From contig CAZRRO010000004.1 of assembly GCA_964602595.1 (NCBI GenBank), positions 310,001 through 374,000 on the forward strand: 64,000 nt of DNA, read 5' to 3'. The position numbers and the translations under genes are program-made. Source of the DNA: CAIWAH01 sp964602595. GTDB taxonomy: Bacteria; Verrucomicrobiota; Verrucomicrobiia; Limisphaerales; UBA9464. Of this stretch, positions 25,287-33,497 are shown one piece after another; positions within the stretch are counted from its first letter, which is position 1; each line of letters starts with the position of its first letter. The notes below the pieces were generated by a model. It searched no databases, had not been told where the DNA came from, and saw only the letters and a list, made by a program, of their open reading frames with translations.

Positions 25287-26390
25287 TCAGTGTTTTTGGG
25301 CCAGCCGTTCGCCGAGCAACGCGGCGACGAGATCGCCGATCTGCTCGCGCAGGAAAGCGTGGGTCTTTTCGAGGTCGGTCGGCTCGGGGACCGACCATTC
25401 GAGGTTCACGGTGCGGGCTTTCGGCGGCGGAAATACCTCCCGGGCCCGCGGCGAGAGCGCGACGATGACCTGGTAGAACTCCAGGTTGGGAATCTGCTCC
25501 GGTGTCCTAGGTTTCAGGGTCCCGCATTCCAGTCCCTTGCCTTCGAGGAACGCCGCCAGATTCGGGTTCAACTGCCCCGGTTCCATCCCGGCGCTGCTGA
25601 AGATGAAGCGTGTGTCGCCCAAAGCCTGGCCCAAGGCCTCCGCCATCAGGGCGGGCCCGGACGCCGTGGCCCCCACGAATAGTATCCGGATGGTTTCGCT
25701 GCCCTTATGTTTGGCGTATTCGCCGGTGACCATGAAAAGCGTCTCCTGGGAGATATTCTTCGCCTGGTCCGCCACCCGTTCGAGACGGCGGGCCAGGTTG
25801 GTCAGGGGCGTGTAGGCCTCCAGGGGGATGCGACCGCTCTGGCGTTCCTGGAACAGCAGTTCGCCGATGCCATTGCGCAGCGCCTCCACCTCGGGCTCGG
25901 CCGCGATGATGCGCCGGGCCGCCTCGACGTCGCGCTGGACGAAGGCCAGCACCGCGGCGTCGAGCATCGGGATGGCCTTGTCGGCGATCTCGAGGAAGGG
26001 ATTGAGCGGCGGGGCGAATTCGTAGCGGGACAGGTTCAGCACCTGCTTGGCGATGCTTTTGGCGTAGTCGCCGACCCGTTCCAGCTCCAAGTTCACCTTG
26101 AGCACCGACGCGGCGAAACGGAGGTGCAAGCCAACCGGTTGCTGCCGCAGGATGAATTCGAGCGTCAAGCGGTCCACTTCGCGGTCGAGGGCGTCGATGA
26201 ACGTGTCGCGCAGCATCACCGAATAGGCCACCTGCCGGTTGCCGTGGACGAAGGCCTCCACGCTGTCCTGCAAGCCCCGGGTCGCCCGGCGCCCCATGTC
26301 GGTCAGGCAGGCGTGAATCCGGTCGACGTCGCGCTGGAGGGAACTTTCGTAATGCGGCAGCACCGCCCCAAGAGGCCGGTTCCGTGTCAC
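25287..26390 (-). CDS. phoU: PhoU fused to an inactive low-molecular-weight phosphatase/ArsC-like domain
   Basis: A 367-residue fusion from a GTG start (a GTG nine codons later is possible). Residues 1-225 are a PhoU domain with its two three-helix repeats and metal-binding E-x-x-x-D motifs (ERVGDYAK at 104-111; ERVADQAK at 204-211). Residues about 235-360 match the low-molecular-weight protein phosphatase/arsenate reductase fold: ILFVG then MAEALG, and a late VPEPTD. The catalytic C-x5-R loop is lost, with Gly240 in place of Cys and Pro246 in place of Arg, and the general-acid Asp of the DP-type loop is Glu. The domain therefore probably binds rather than hydrolyses. PhoU relays Pst status to the PhoR kinase. 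Being first in the pst operon couples it to transporter production. Confidence 0.88.
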   Translation of the reverse strand: MTRNRPLGAVLPHYESSLQRDVDRIHACLTDMGRRATRGLQDSVEAFVHGNRQVAYSVMLRDTFIDALDREVDRLTLEFILRQQPVGLHLRFAASVLKVNLELERVGDYAKSIAKQVLNLSRYEFAPPLNPFLEIADKAIPMLDAAVLAFVQRDVEAARRIIAAEPEVEALRNGIGELLFQERQSGRIPLEAYTPLTNLARRLERVADQAKNISQETLFMVTGEYAKHKGSETIRILFVGATASGPALMAEALGQALGDTRFIFSSAGMEPGQLNPNLAAFLEGKGLECGTLKPRTPEQIPNLEFYQVIVALSPRAREVFPPPKARTVNLEWSVPEPTDLEKTHAFLREQIGDLVAALLGERLAQKH

Positions 26391-26396
26391 GGGCAG

Positions 26397-26425
26397 ATGT
26401 CACCTTTGTGTCGGAACGGTGACAA
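26397..26425 (-). promoter_or_regulatory. Pho-box-like repeats before phoU-pst operon
   Basis: Read on the minus strand: TTGTCAC, 4 bases, CCGACAC, 4 bases, GTGACAT. These are 7-base elements at 11-bp spacing, the arrangement of PhoB sites; the third is a weak match. The array lies immediately upstream of the phoU start. Confidence 0.6.
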
Positions 26426-26478
26426 AATCCGAACCCCGACCACGCGCCCCGTCGGCCATCAGGCGGAGCCAAAATGGC

Positions 26479-26496
26479 TTGTCACCGTTTCGTAAC
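26479..26496 (+). promoter_or_regulatory. Pho-box-like site in the phoU/porin divergent region
   Basis: TTGTCAC and TCGTAAC separated by 4 bases (CGTT), the same 7-4-7 layout as the other sites here. It points toward the porin gene and sits about 90 bp before its ATG. Confidence 0.6.
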
Positions 26497-26520
26497 AATC
26501 CTGCCGCCGGATTGTGACTG

Positions 26521-26549
26521 CCGTCACCCGACGGTCACCTCACCGTAAC
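26521..26549 (+). promoter_or_regulatory. Triple Pho-box-like array before the phosphate porin
   Basis: Three 7-base elements, CCGTCAC, CGGTCAC and CCGTAAC, each separated by 4 bases, give exact 11-bp periodicity. The array ends 36 bp before the porin ATG, a suitable place for a PhoB site replacing the -35 element. Confidence 0.65.
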
Positions 26550-26585
26550 GAAGGCACCTTAGCCGCCCATGTTGCGGACCATCTG

Positions 26586-28097
26586 ATGCATACAGGAATC
26601 CATCACCGATTTTGGTCAGCTATCCTCGCCACCGTCGCCGCGTCGGCGTTGCTGCCAATCCCGGCCACCGCCGGCGAAACCATGTTCAAGCTGCTCAAGG
26701 TCCTGAAGGACAAGGGCTCCATCTCCGAGGGCGAATACCAAATGCTGCTGGAGGCGGCCCGGGAAGAGTCCGCCCCCAAGGCGGCGCCCAGCACTCCCGC
26801 CACGGCCACGTCGGCGACACCCACCCCGGCCACAGTCACCGCCACCGCCGCAGCCCCGACCCCAGCGACGCCCGACAAGGCCGTCGCACCAGTCGACAAA
26901 CGCGAAGCCATGCACGCGAAGACCGACGGCACCTCTTCCCTCGCTGACGCGGTCAACAAGGCCCTCAAGGGCAAGTGGTATGAACGGATCAGTTTCCGCG
27001 GTTACGCCCAGCTCCGTTACACCCATGTGATCGACGAGGACGGGGCGGCCCTCAATGTCCTCAACGATTCCTCCGCCAGCACGACCTCGTCGTTCCTGCT
27101 GCGCCGCGGCCGCGTCATCCTCAGCGGAGACGCGACGGACCGCCTGTTCGTCTATGCGCAGGCGGACTTCAACGCCTCGCTGAGCTCGGGCGAGACGGCC
27201 GTGGGCATGCGGGATTACTACGGCGACGTGGCGTTGGACGAGAAGAAGGAGTTCCGCTTCCGCCTGGGCCAGTCCAAGGTTCCCTTTGGCTGGGTCAACC
27301 TGCAGTCGTCCCAGAACCGGGCTCCCATGGAACGCCCGGACGCCCTCAATAGCGCGGTCGAGGGCGAGCGGGACATCGGCGCCTATTTCTACTGGGCAAA
27401 CGAGGAGGCCCGCCACCGCTTCCGCGACCTGGTCAAACTCGGCCTCAAGGGTTCCGGCGACTACGGCGTGGTCGGCGTGGGTGCCTATTCAGGCCAAGGC
27501 CTGAATCGCCTCGACCTCAATGGCGAACCCCACGTGGTCGCCCGGGTCAGCTACCCCTGGAAACTCGACAATGGGCAATACTTCGAGACCGGCCTGCAGG
27601 CTTATCACGGCAAATTCCTGAGTTCGGTCAGCTCAATGACCTACGCCGGCGCAACCTTCACCCCGACGCGTCCGGCGGACGGCGTGGTGGACGAACGCGT
27701 TGGGGCGTCATTCATCTGGTATCCGCAGCCTTTTGGCATCGAGGCCGAATGGAACGTCGGTCGCGGGCCGGAGCTCAATCCGCTGAGCCGCACGCTGGAA
27801 CGGGAGACGCTCCATGGCGGCTACGTTCAACTCAGCTACCGCATCGAGAAACACTGGGGCGATTGGTATCCCTTCGCCCGCTGGCAGTATTTCGACGGCA
27901 GCCGGAAGTTCGCCGCCAACGCGCCGCACCTGCGGGTCAACGAGGCCGACATCGGCATCGAATGGCAGCCGCGGCCGGAAGTGGAACTGACGATTTCCTA
28001 CTCCCACACGTTTGAGCGGACGAACACCCGCATCGCGCCCTATCTCGAAACCGATTCGGCGGACCGGCTGGCTTTCCAGGCCCAGATCAACTTCTAG
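26586..28097 (+). CDS. Phosphate-selective-type outer-membrane porin (OprP/OprO family)
   Basis: A 503-residue protein. The ATG at 26586 is chosen because it begins a signal peptide (FWSAILATVAASALLPIPATAG) and lies downstream of the Pho-like array; an upstream in-frame GTG would put that array inside the gene. After the signal come a short helix KDKGSISEGEYQMLLEA, an Ala/Pro/Thr-rich linker (about 60-100) and a porin O/P barrel (FRGYAQLRYTHVIDEDG, FRFRLGQSKVPFGWVNLQSS) ending in an aromatic-terminated strand, FQAQINF. It probably brings phosphate or polyphosphate across the outer membrane. Divergent from phoU-pst and presumably co-regulated. Confidence 0.85.
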   Translation: MHTGIHHRFWSAILATVAASALLPIPATAGETMFKLLKVLKDKGSISEGEYQMLLEAAREESAPKAAPSTPATATSATPTPATVTATAAAPTPATPDKAVAPVDKREAMHAKTDGTSSLADAVNKALKGKWYERISFRGYAQLRYTHVIDEDGAALNVLNDSSASTTSSFLLRRGRVILSGDATDRLFVYAQADFNASLSSGETAVGMRDYYGDVALDEKKEFRFRLGQSKVPFGWVNLQSSQNRAPMERPDALNSAVEGERDIGAYFYWANEEARHRFRDLVKLGLKGSGDYGVVGVGAYSGQGLNRLDLNGEPHVVARVSYPWKLDNGQYFETGLQAYHGKFLSSVSSMTYAGATFTPTRPADGVVDERVGASFIWYPQPFGIEAEWNVGRGPELNPLSRTLERETLHGGYVQLSYRIEKHWGDWYPFARWQYFDGSRKFAANAPHLRVNEADIGIEWQPRPEVELTISYSHTFERTNTRIAPYLETDSADRLAFQAQINF

Positions 28098-28136
28098 GGC
28101 GAACCGCCGGCGCGAAACCACGGGTCCAACGAACCA

Positions 28137-28164
28137 GGCTGCCGGGTTGCCGGCAGCCTTTTTT
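28137..28164 (+). terminator. Intrinsic terminator after the porin gene
   Basis: A perfect 9-bp stem (GGCTGCCGG / CCGGCAGCC) with loop GTTG is followed by six Ts, 40 bp after the porin stop. It reads on the plus strand only, since no T-run flanks it on the other strand. Confidence 0.9.
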
Positions 28165-28195
28165 CATTTCCCCGGGCCCGTCGGCAACTCGCCGC

Positions 28196-29653
28196 TCAGA
28201 ACGCCTGGGTCAGCCGCATGCAGAGGTAACCGAGCAGGCCGGTGATGGGCAGGGTGAGCACCCAGGCCCATAGGATGCGGGTGACGACGTTCAGCTTGAG
28301 CGCGCTGAACCGCTTCGCGCAGCCCACGCCCATGATGCTCGTCGTGATGGCGTGGGTGGTGGAAACCGTCATCCCGAACTGGCCCGTGATCGCCAGCACC
28401 GTGGCGGCCGTCGTTTCCGCCGCAAACCCATGCACCGGCTGCAGTTTCACCATCTTGTGGCCCATGGTCTTGATGATCTTCCAGCCGCCCGCCGCGGTGC
28501 CCGCCGCCATCGTGAGCGCGCAGACCACCTTAATCCAGGCGGGCACATCCGGGGCCAGCGACTTCACCTTCTTGGCGGCGGCGGGAACGACCGGCTTCCC
28601 GGCCTTTGCCGCCACGTCCGCCTCGGCCTTGAGGGTCTTGAGCCAATCGGTCGGCTTGGCCGCCACCATCGGCCCGAGAATGGGCAGCTTGGGCAGCCAG
28701 CGTGCCGCCTCACGGTCCAGCGCGGCTTGGTGGGTGGCCTGGGCCAGCTTCAGCTCGCGGTCCGCCCCGGCCGTATCACCCGTCGCAGCCAAGGCGTGAT
28801 ACGCCAGCGCGTGGAACGCTTCCTTGAATTCGCCGGTCTTCAACTGGTCTGCCTCGGCCGACAGCACGCGGGCGTTCTGGACCGGGTCCGGGGCGCCCTT
28901 TTCCAGCGCAACAATCTGCTGCTCAGCGAGCTGGGATTTGTCCATGCGCAGGAAATGGAACGCCGCGGGGATGCCATTGAGCGAACCCGCCGTCGTGGCC
29001 GTCACTAGCGCCAGAGTGATTATGCCCATGGTCTTCTGGGCGTCCGCCAATCCGTGGGCGAACCCCATGTAACCGGCACTGACCAGTTGGAGTTTGCCGA
29101 ACACCGCGTTGACCCAGGCGGGCCGGGCGCTGCGGAGCAGCAGATACAGCAGGCTCATCAGGAGGAAACCGGCGACAAAACCGATGATCGGCGACGAAAA
29201 CATCGGGATGACCACCTTGTGGAGGATGCCCTCGTGCTTTACGGCGCCGGTGACTTTGTCGACCTTTTCCACGGACCAGAGGATGGCCTTCCAGTTGCCC
29301 TGTGCGGAGGCGAGCGTGGCGCCACAAAGCCCGCCCACCAGCGCGTGGGTCGAACTACTCGGCAGGCCCAGCCACCAGGTCAGCAGGTTCCAGCCGATGC
29401 CGCCGATCAGGGCGCACACGATGGTCTGGTTGGTCACGAACTGGGAATCCACCAGCCCGCTCGAAACCGTTTTGGCCACCGCGTGGCCGATCAGTGCCCC
29501 GATCAGGTTGGTGCAGGCAGCCAGGAGGATGGCCTGGCGCGGCGTGAGCACCTTGGTCGAGACCACGGTGGCGATGGAATTGGCGGTGTCGTGGAAGCCG
29601 TTGATGTATTCGAAAATCAACGCCACCAGCACCACCGTGAGCAGCAACGTCAT
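28196..29653 (-). CDS. pit: PiT-family inorganic phosphate transporter
   Basis: A 485-residue membrane protein with the duplicated PiT signature: GFHDTANSIATVVSTKVLTP in the N-terminal half and QFGMTVSTTHAITTSIMGVG in the C-terminal half, with about ten membrane helices. A large hydrophilic insert (about residues 240-385) lies between the halves. It imports phosphate, probably with cations. It is 10 bp downstream of the DUF47 gene, the usual partner of Pit, and the pair is preceded by Pho-box-like repeats, unlike the constitutive pitA of E. coli. Confidence 0.92.
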   Translation of the reverse strand: MTLLLTVVLVALIFEYINGFHDTANSIATVVSTKVLTPRQAILLAACTNLIGALIGHAVAKTVSSGLVDSQFVTNQTIVCALIGGIGWNLLTWWLGLPSSSTHALVGGLCGATLASAQGNWKAILWSVEKVDKVTGAVKHEGILHKVVIPMFSSPIIGFVAGFLLMSLLYLLLRSARPAWVNAVFGKLQLVSAGYMGFAHGLADAQKTMGIITLALVTATTAGSLNGIPAAFHFLRMDKSQLAEQQIVALEKGAPDPVQNARVLSAEADQLKTGEFKEAFHALAYHALAATGDTAGADRELKLAQATHQAALDREAARWLPKLPILGPMVAAKPTDWLKTLKAEADVAAKAGKPVVPAAAKKVKSLAPDVPAWIKVVCALTMAAGTAAGGWKIIKTMGHKMVKLQPVHGFAAETTAATVLAITGQFGMTVSTTHAITTSIMGVGCAKRFSALKLNVVTRILWAWVLTLPITGLLGYLCMRLTQAF

Positions 29654-29663
29654 GGCCGTGGGC

Positions 29664-30293
29664 TCAGGAATTTTTCAGGACGATGTGGAAGATCACGTTG
29701 CCGGCGTCCCGGCAGCGGTCGATGACCTTCTCCAGCAGTTCGTAGAGATCCTTCAGCGCGATGACCCGCACCGCGTCATGGTCCCCGGCGTAGAGGCCGC
29801 GGAGGAGGTCGATCATCAGGTTGTCCGCCGCCCCTTCGAGGTATTGGAGCTTGTCGTTCAACTCCTTGACCGTGCCGAGGTTCGGTTTGCGCAGTTCACC
29901 CACCAGCTTGACCAGCGTGGTCGTCGCCGATTCGAGCAGTTCCGCCTGCCGGGTGAAGTCCGTCTTCCGCACCTGTTCCGGACACAGCAGCAGCCGTTCG
30001 CCGAACTTCTCCAGAGTCTTGGGAATCTTGTAGAGCGCATTGGCCAGCGCCTCGATGTCCTCGCGTTCCAAGGGCGTGACGAAGGTCTTGGTCAACTGGG
30101 CCCGGATCTCCTGGGTGATCTGCTTGTCCTTCTTGCGCAGCAGCGCGAAGTCATCCAGCGACACGGTGCGGGAGTCCGGATTCAGCAGCATCTTGCGCAT
30201 GAGCTGGACGCTCTCCTGCGCCTCGGCGGCCGACTTTTCGAGCAATTCGAAGAAAATATCGTCACGGCCGAAGAGTTTCTGGAGGGAAAACAT
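29664..30293 (-). CDS. DUF47 (PhoU-like) Pit accessory protein
   Basis: A 209-residue helical protein (FSLQKLFGRDDIFFELLEKS, FVTPLEREDIEALANALYKI, DRCRDAGNVIFHIVLKNS) matching the DUF47 family. The TPLEREDI segment and the terminal D-x-x-x-D/N motif are typical. DUF47 proteins are usually encoded next to Pit transporters and are thought to tune them. It is the first gene of the pit operon. Confidence 0.9.
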   Translation of the reverse strand: MFSLQKLFGRDDIFFELLEKSAAEAQESVQLMRKMLLNPDSRTVSLDDFALLRKKDKQITQEIRAQLTKTFVTPLEREDIEALANALYKIPKTLEKFGERLLLCPEQVRKTDFTRQAELLESATTTLVKLVGELRKPNLGTVKELNDKLQYLEGAADNLMIDLLRGLYAGDHDAVRVIALKDLYELLEKVIDRCRDAGNVIFHIVLKNS

Positions 30294-30328
30294 AACGAGA
30301 TCAGTTGTAAGAAGGTTCCGTCACGGCC

Positions 30329-30368
30329 GCGTGTCGAATGTGACGGATTTGTTACGGTTGTGTGACAA
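30329..30368 (-). promoter_or_regulatory. Pho-box-like array before DUF47-pit
   Basis: On the minus strand: TTGTCAC, CCGTAAC, CCGTCAC and GACACGC, each separated by 4 bases, so four elements at exact 11-bp spacing (the last is weaker). The array ends 36 bp before the DUF47 ATG and shares its wording with the arrays at 26397-26549. Confidence 0.65.
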
Positions 30369-30528
30369 ACCAAATCATCCAGCTCGCGGTCAGGATAGCG
30401 CCGGCTGTTGCCGGGGCTTGAGCCGTTGCCCGCGATGGCTAGGCTGGGCCAGTGCTTAAAAACAAATGGCGAGCGCTTAATTCACCCCTTGCCTCCGGCT
30501 CGACCTTCGTGAGTAACTACTTTTCGTT

Positions 30529-31326
30529 ATGAGGAGCTCAATTTTCGCCCTGACCTACGCTGGTGTGCTGCTACTGCCGACGGCTACACTGGCTCAAACC
30601 ACCCCCTACTACCTCACCGATGGGGACAGTTCCACGATGTTCATCATCCAGGGAGGTGCCTTGATCGATACGGTGACCACAACGTCGTTGGCGTATCCGC
30701 CGGCCATCCGGTCCACGGTCTGGCTGGGTGGCCGCGATGATACTGGCGGAGTCGAATACACCTTGGCAGGCGTCCCGACCGGCAACACGTCCGTGGGCAA
30801 CAACGCCTACACCCAATTGCTCGACGGGACGAGCGACGGCCAAAACTACAACTACGGAATCGAGTGCTGCGGCTTGCCTGATTCGGTCATCCGCGCCAAT
30901 GCCGATTGGTCTGGATCTACCACACTGTTTGACCTGCCATTGGATGGGAATGGCATTACCTACGACACGTCAGCTGGAACCCTATTCGTCAGTTTATTCG
31001 ACGGTTCGGTCGTCGAGTATTCGCTGGCTGGCGATGTGCTGAATACATTCACTTCTCCCTCCATTGGGGAATTGGTCGGTCTGGCCTACGAAGAGGTGAC
31101 CGATACCCTTTGGGGTCTGGACCGCAGCAACAACAGCCTCGTTCAATTCAGCACGTCGGGTTCCCTGCTGCAAACGGTCAGTGTGCCTGGCTTCCTTCCC
31201 TCGAACGTTTACGGCGGAGAGATGCCATTGACTGGCGACCCGGTGCCCGAATCCTCGACGCTCGGGGCAATCTTCGCTGCGTTGGCTGCCCTTGGATTTG
31301 GCGCCGTCCGCCAACGTCAGAAGTAG
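30529..31326 (+). CDS. PEP-CTERM-type exported protein
   Basis: A 265-residue protein with a signal peptide (cleavage near TLAQT, about residue 22) and a propeller-like body (GNGITYDTSAGTLFVSLFDG, GLAYEEVTDTLWGLDRSNNS). The C-terminus has the exosortase sorting layout: VPESSTLGA, a hydrophobic helix (IFAALAALGFGAV) and a basic end RQRQK. The motif is VPES rather than VPEP, a common variant. Exosortase would remove the tail and send the protein to the cell surface or matrix; no exosortase gene is in the window. It is followed by a strong terminator. Confidence 0.8.
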   Translation: MRSSIFALTYAGVLLLPTATLAQTTPYYLTDGDSSTMFIIQGGALIDTVTTTSLAYPPAIRSTVWLGGRDDTGGVEYTLAGVPTGNTSVGNNAYTQLLDGTSDGQNYNYGIECCGLPDSVIRANADWSGSTTLFDLPLDGNGITYDTSAGTLFVSLFDGSVVEYSLAGDVLNTFTSPSIGELVGLAYEEVTDTLWGLDRSNNSLVQFSTSGSLLQTVSVPGFLPSNVYGGEMPLTGDPVPESSTLGAIFAALAALGFGAVRQRQK

Positions 31327-31342
31327 ATCATCGCTGAAGACA

Positions 31343-31375
31343 AGCGCTGGACGCACCCATGTCCGGCGCTTTTTT
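31343..31375 (+). terminator. Intrinsic terminator after the PEP-CTERM gene
   Basis: A 10-bp stem (AGCGCTGGAC / GTCCGGCGCT, one G-T pair) with an 8-base loop, followed by a T-run, begins 17 bp after the stop. Confidence 0.88.
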
Positions 31376-31555
31376 GTTTTTGGACCGTGGCTCCGCCGAA
31401 TCGGTCTTCAGGACTCGGGCGAATTGGTGGTCATACCGTTCAATTGATCGACCACAGCGTCCGTTCCCTCAGCCTTGCCGAGTAACTGAATCTCCGAGCA
31501 GACCGGCAGTTTACGCAAAACTTGAGACATAGGACCGCTTTGGTAGCCTAGGCGA

Positions 31556-33262
31556 GTGCAGAATCCATTCGCCCACGGCAACTTCCGGGACCGGTCGCGG
31601 CCGTTCATCGTGGTGGTGATCATCCTGCTGGGCTTGCTGTTCGTTGCGGCTTTCTTCGTCAAACCCGCATGGCGCGCCATCAAGGATCGCCGGGCCGTCA
31701 GTTTCGTGGGAAAGGCTCGCGCCGCAATGGCTGCGACCAATTACGCGGAGGCAAAGGCCAATGTGGTCGCCGCCTATGCCATGGCGCCTTTTCATCCGGA
31801 AGTCTTCCGCGTTGCCGCCGAACACTACACGCGCTTGGGCCGGCAATATGGCTTGCAGGTATGGGAGCAACTGGAAGGCACCGGGGCGATGAATGCCCAA
31901 GACCGCGTCCAGTGGGCCGGCCTTGCCCTTGCTACCCGCTCCTACGAGATGGCCCGGAAAGCCTTGCTGCCGTTGGTCGTGACGAATTCAACCGACCCGG
32001 ACGTTCTCAAGCTCCTGTCCGAACTGTTTGCGGCCGCGGGAAACTTCGACTTGGCGAGGCAAACGGGCGTTTCCGCGTGGCAGGCGAAACCCAATCGGGC
32101 CGATCTCCTGCTCCATTTGGCCAAGATTGAATTTGCCAGCGCCGATCCGGCGATTTCCCAGTCAGGCCTTTCCAAACTTATGTCACTCTTGGTTCGCCCC
32201 GACCCGGTTGCCGGCGCTGCCGCGCTGGTCCTGTTGGCTCCGGCAGCCTCCAATAAGGTCGATTCCCGATTGCTGAGCCGACTCGTCGGAGGGCTGCCAG
32301 GCACCGAAATCGAGTGCGAATTGGCCAAGCTGGTGATCCGCTACCGAAATGGCGAGTCGGCGCGCGCCGAGGAAATCGCTCATTCCTTCGTCCGGGAGAA
32401 AAAACTGAATCCCGACGACCCGCGGTTCATGGCAGTGGTGCTGGGGTTGGTCTCGTTACGGGAGTTCCGGTTGGTGCGAGAGCTTGTTCCCGAAGACATG
32501 GCGGTCGGAGCGGACGACCTCAGCTCCATACGCCTTGAGGCCCTGTTCCGTTTGGGCGACTGGACGGGTGTCGAAAGTCTGCTCAACCGGAAGAACCATC
32601 AGGTGTCCAAACCCGTCGAAGCTACCTACCGGGCCATGATTGCGCACGCCCATGGGCACACCAACGAGCTTCCAAATCTCTGGCGCGCGGCCATTGCGGC
32701 CAGCCAACGTAGCCCTGACCTACTGGAAATTGTCGCCGAGCGGGCGGAGTATACCGGCTCAGCGGCCGAGGCGACGCAAGCCTGGCGCTCAATGTTATTG
32801 TTTCCCGAATCGGCAGCAAAGGCCGCCCAGCAGATTTTTCGCCTCGCCGGGCAGACCCGTGACCTCGAGTCCGTGCTTCAAGCCTACCGGCAGCTTTCCC
32901 GGTTGGACCCGGCCAACTCCCAGTTTCAACTCCAAGTTGCCTTCCATCGATTGCTGCTGGGCATCGATGGCGAGGACGCCAACAAAACCCTGGCCGCGGG
33001 CGAAGCGGCGTTCACCGACCGAAACTTGTTCCGGATTACTTCGGCATTGGCGGAGTTGCGCAACCACAAGCCCGATACCGCCCTCCAATGGATTGAACAA
33101 CTGACTACCGCCGGAACCGAGGAACCGGGCGTTTGGAAAGTGATCCGCGCTGCGGCGTTGGGCCAGTCTGGCCAAATGGCAAAGGCCCGCGACTTAACCC
33201 GCGAATTGAATCCAGGCCGACTCTCCGCCGCCGAGTTTGCGTTGGTGAAAAAGTGGCTTTGA
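31556..33262 (+). CDS. Single-pass membrane TPR-repeat protein
   Basis: A 568-residue protein from a GTG start with one N-terminal membrane helix (FIVVVIILLGLLFVAAFFV). The rest is helical repeats of TPR type (ARAAMAATNYAEAKANVVAA, LLSELFAAAGNFDLARQTGV, LESVLQAYRQLSRLDPANSQ). It should be anchored in the inner membrane as a scaffold. The role is unknown. Its base composition is slightly less GC-rich than its neighbours, as is that of the adjacent PEP-CTERM genes. Confidence 0.75.
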   Translation: MQNPFAHGNFRDRSRPFIVVVIILLGLLFVAAFFVKPAWRAIKDRRAVSFVGKARAAMAATNYAEAKANVVAAYAMAPFHPEVFRVAAEHYTRLGRQYGLQVWEQLEGTGAMNAQDRVQWAGLALATRSYEMARKALLPLVVTNSTDPDVLKLLSELFAAAGNFDLARQTGVSAWQAKPNRADLLLHLAKIEFASADPAISQSGLSKLMSLLVRPDPVAGAAALVLLAPAASNKVDSRLLSRLVGGLPGTEIECELAKLVIRYRNGESARAEEIAHSFVREKKLNPDDPRFMAVVLGLVSLREFRLVRELVPEDMAVGADDLSSIRLEALFRLGDWTGVESLLNRKNHQVSKPVEATYRAMIAHAHGHTNELPNLWRAAIAASQRSPDLLEIVAERAEYTGSAAEATQAWRSMLLFPESAAKAAQQIFRLAGQTRDLESVLQAYRQLSRLDPANSQFQLQVAFHRLLLGIDGEDANKTLAAGEAAFTDRNLFRITSALAELRNHKPDTALQWIEQLTTAGTEEPGVWKVIRAAALGQSGQMAKARDLTRELNPGRLSAAEFALVKKWL

Positions 33263-33435
33263 TCTTTTGGCTTGGGCCGTGGTGCTTGGTCACGCACGGA
33301 ACGCCACACATTGTAGGCGATCGCCGCCCAGTGTCCCCAATTCCAAAAACCGCGCACCTCGGATTCCGTTCAGGTTGGTTTTCACCATCGAACCGGCAGC
33401 CCCCAATTGCTTCGTTCGAAATCGATTCGGTCATG

Positions 33436-33463
33436 AAAAAACCGCCTGATTTGATCAGGCGGT
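33436..33463 (-). terminator. Intrinsic terminator of the minus-strand PEP-CTERM gene
   Basis: A perfect 10-bp stem (ACCGCCTGAT / ATCAGGCGGT) with a 3-base loop is followed on the minus strand by six Ts, about 35 bp after the stop of the gene at 33498-34304. Confidence 0.92.
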
Positions 33464-33497
33464 TGTTCTCGGAGAAACTATCTGAGGCACTCCAACA

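Noticed and set aside
33263..33440. Possible remnant of a minus-strand gene (segment reading FWNWGHWAAIAYNVWRSVRD)
   Set aside because: The Trp-rich text looks protein-like, perhaps a transposase tail, but it is short, has a stop just upstream and no recognisable domain.
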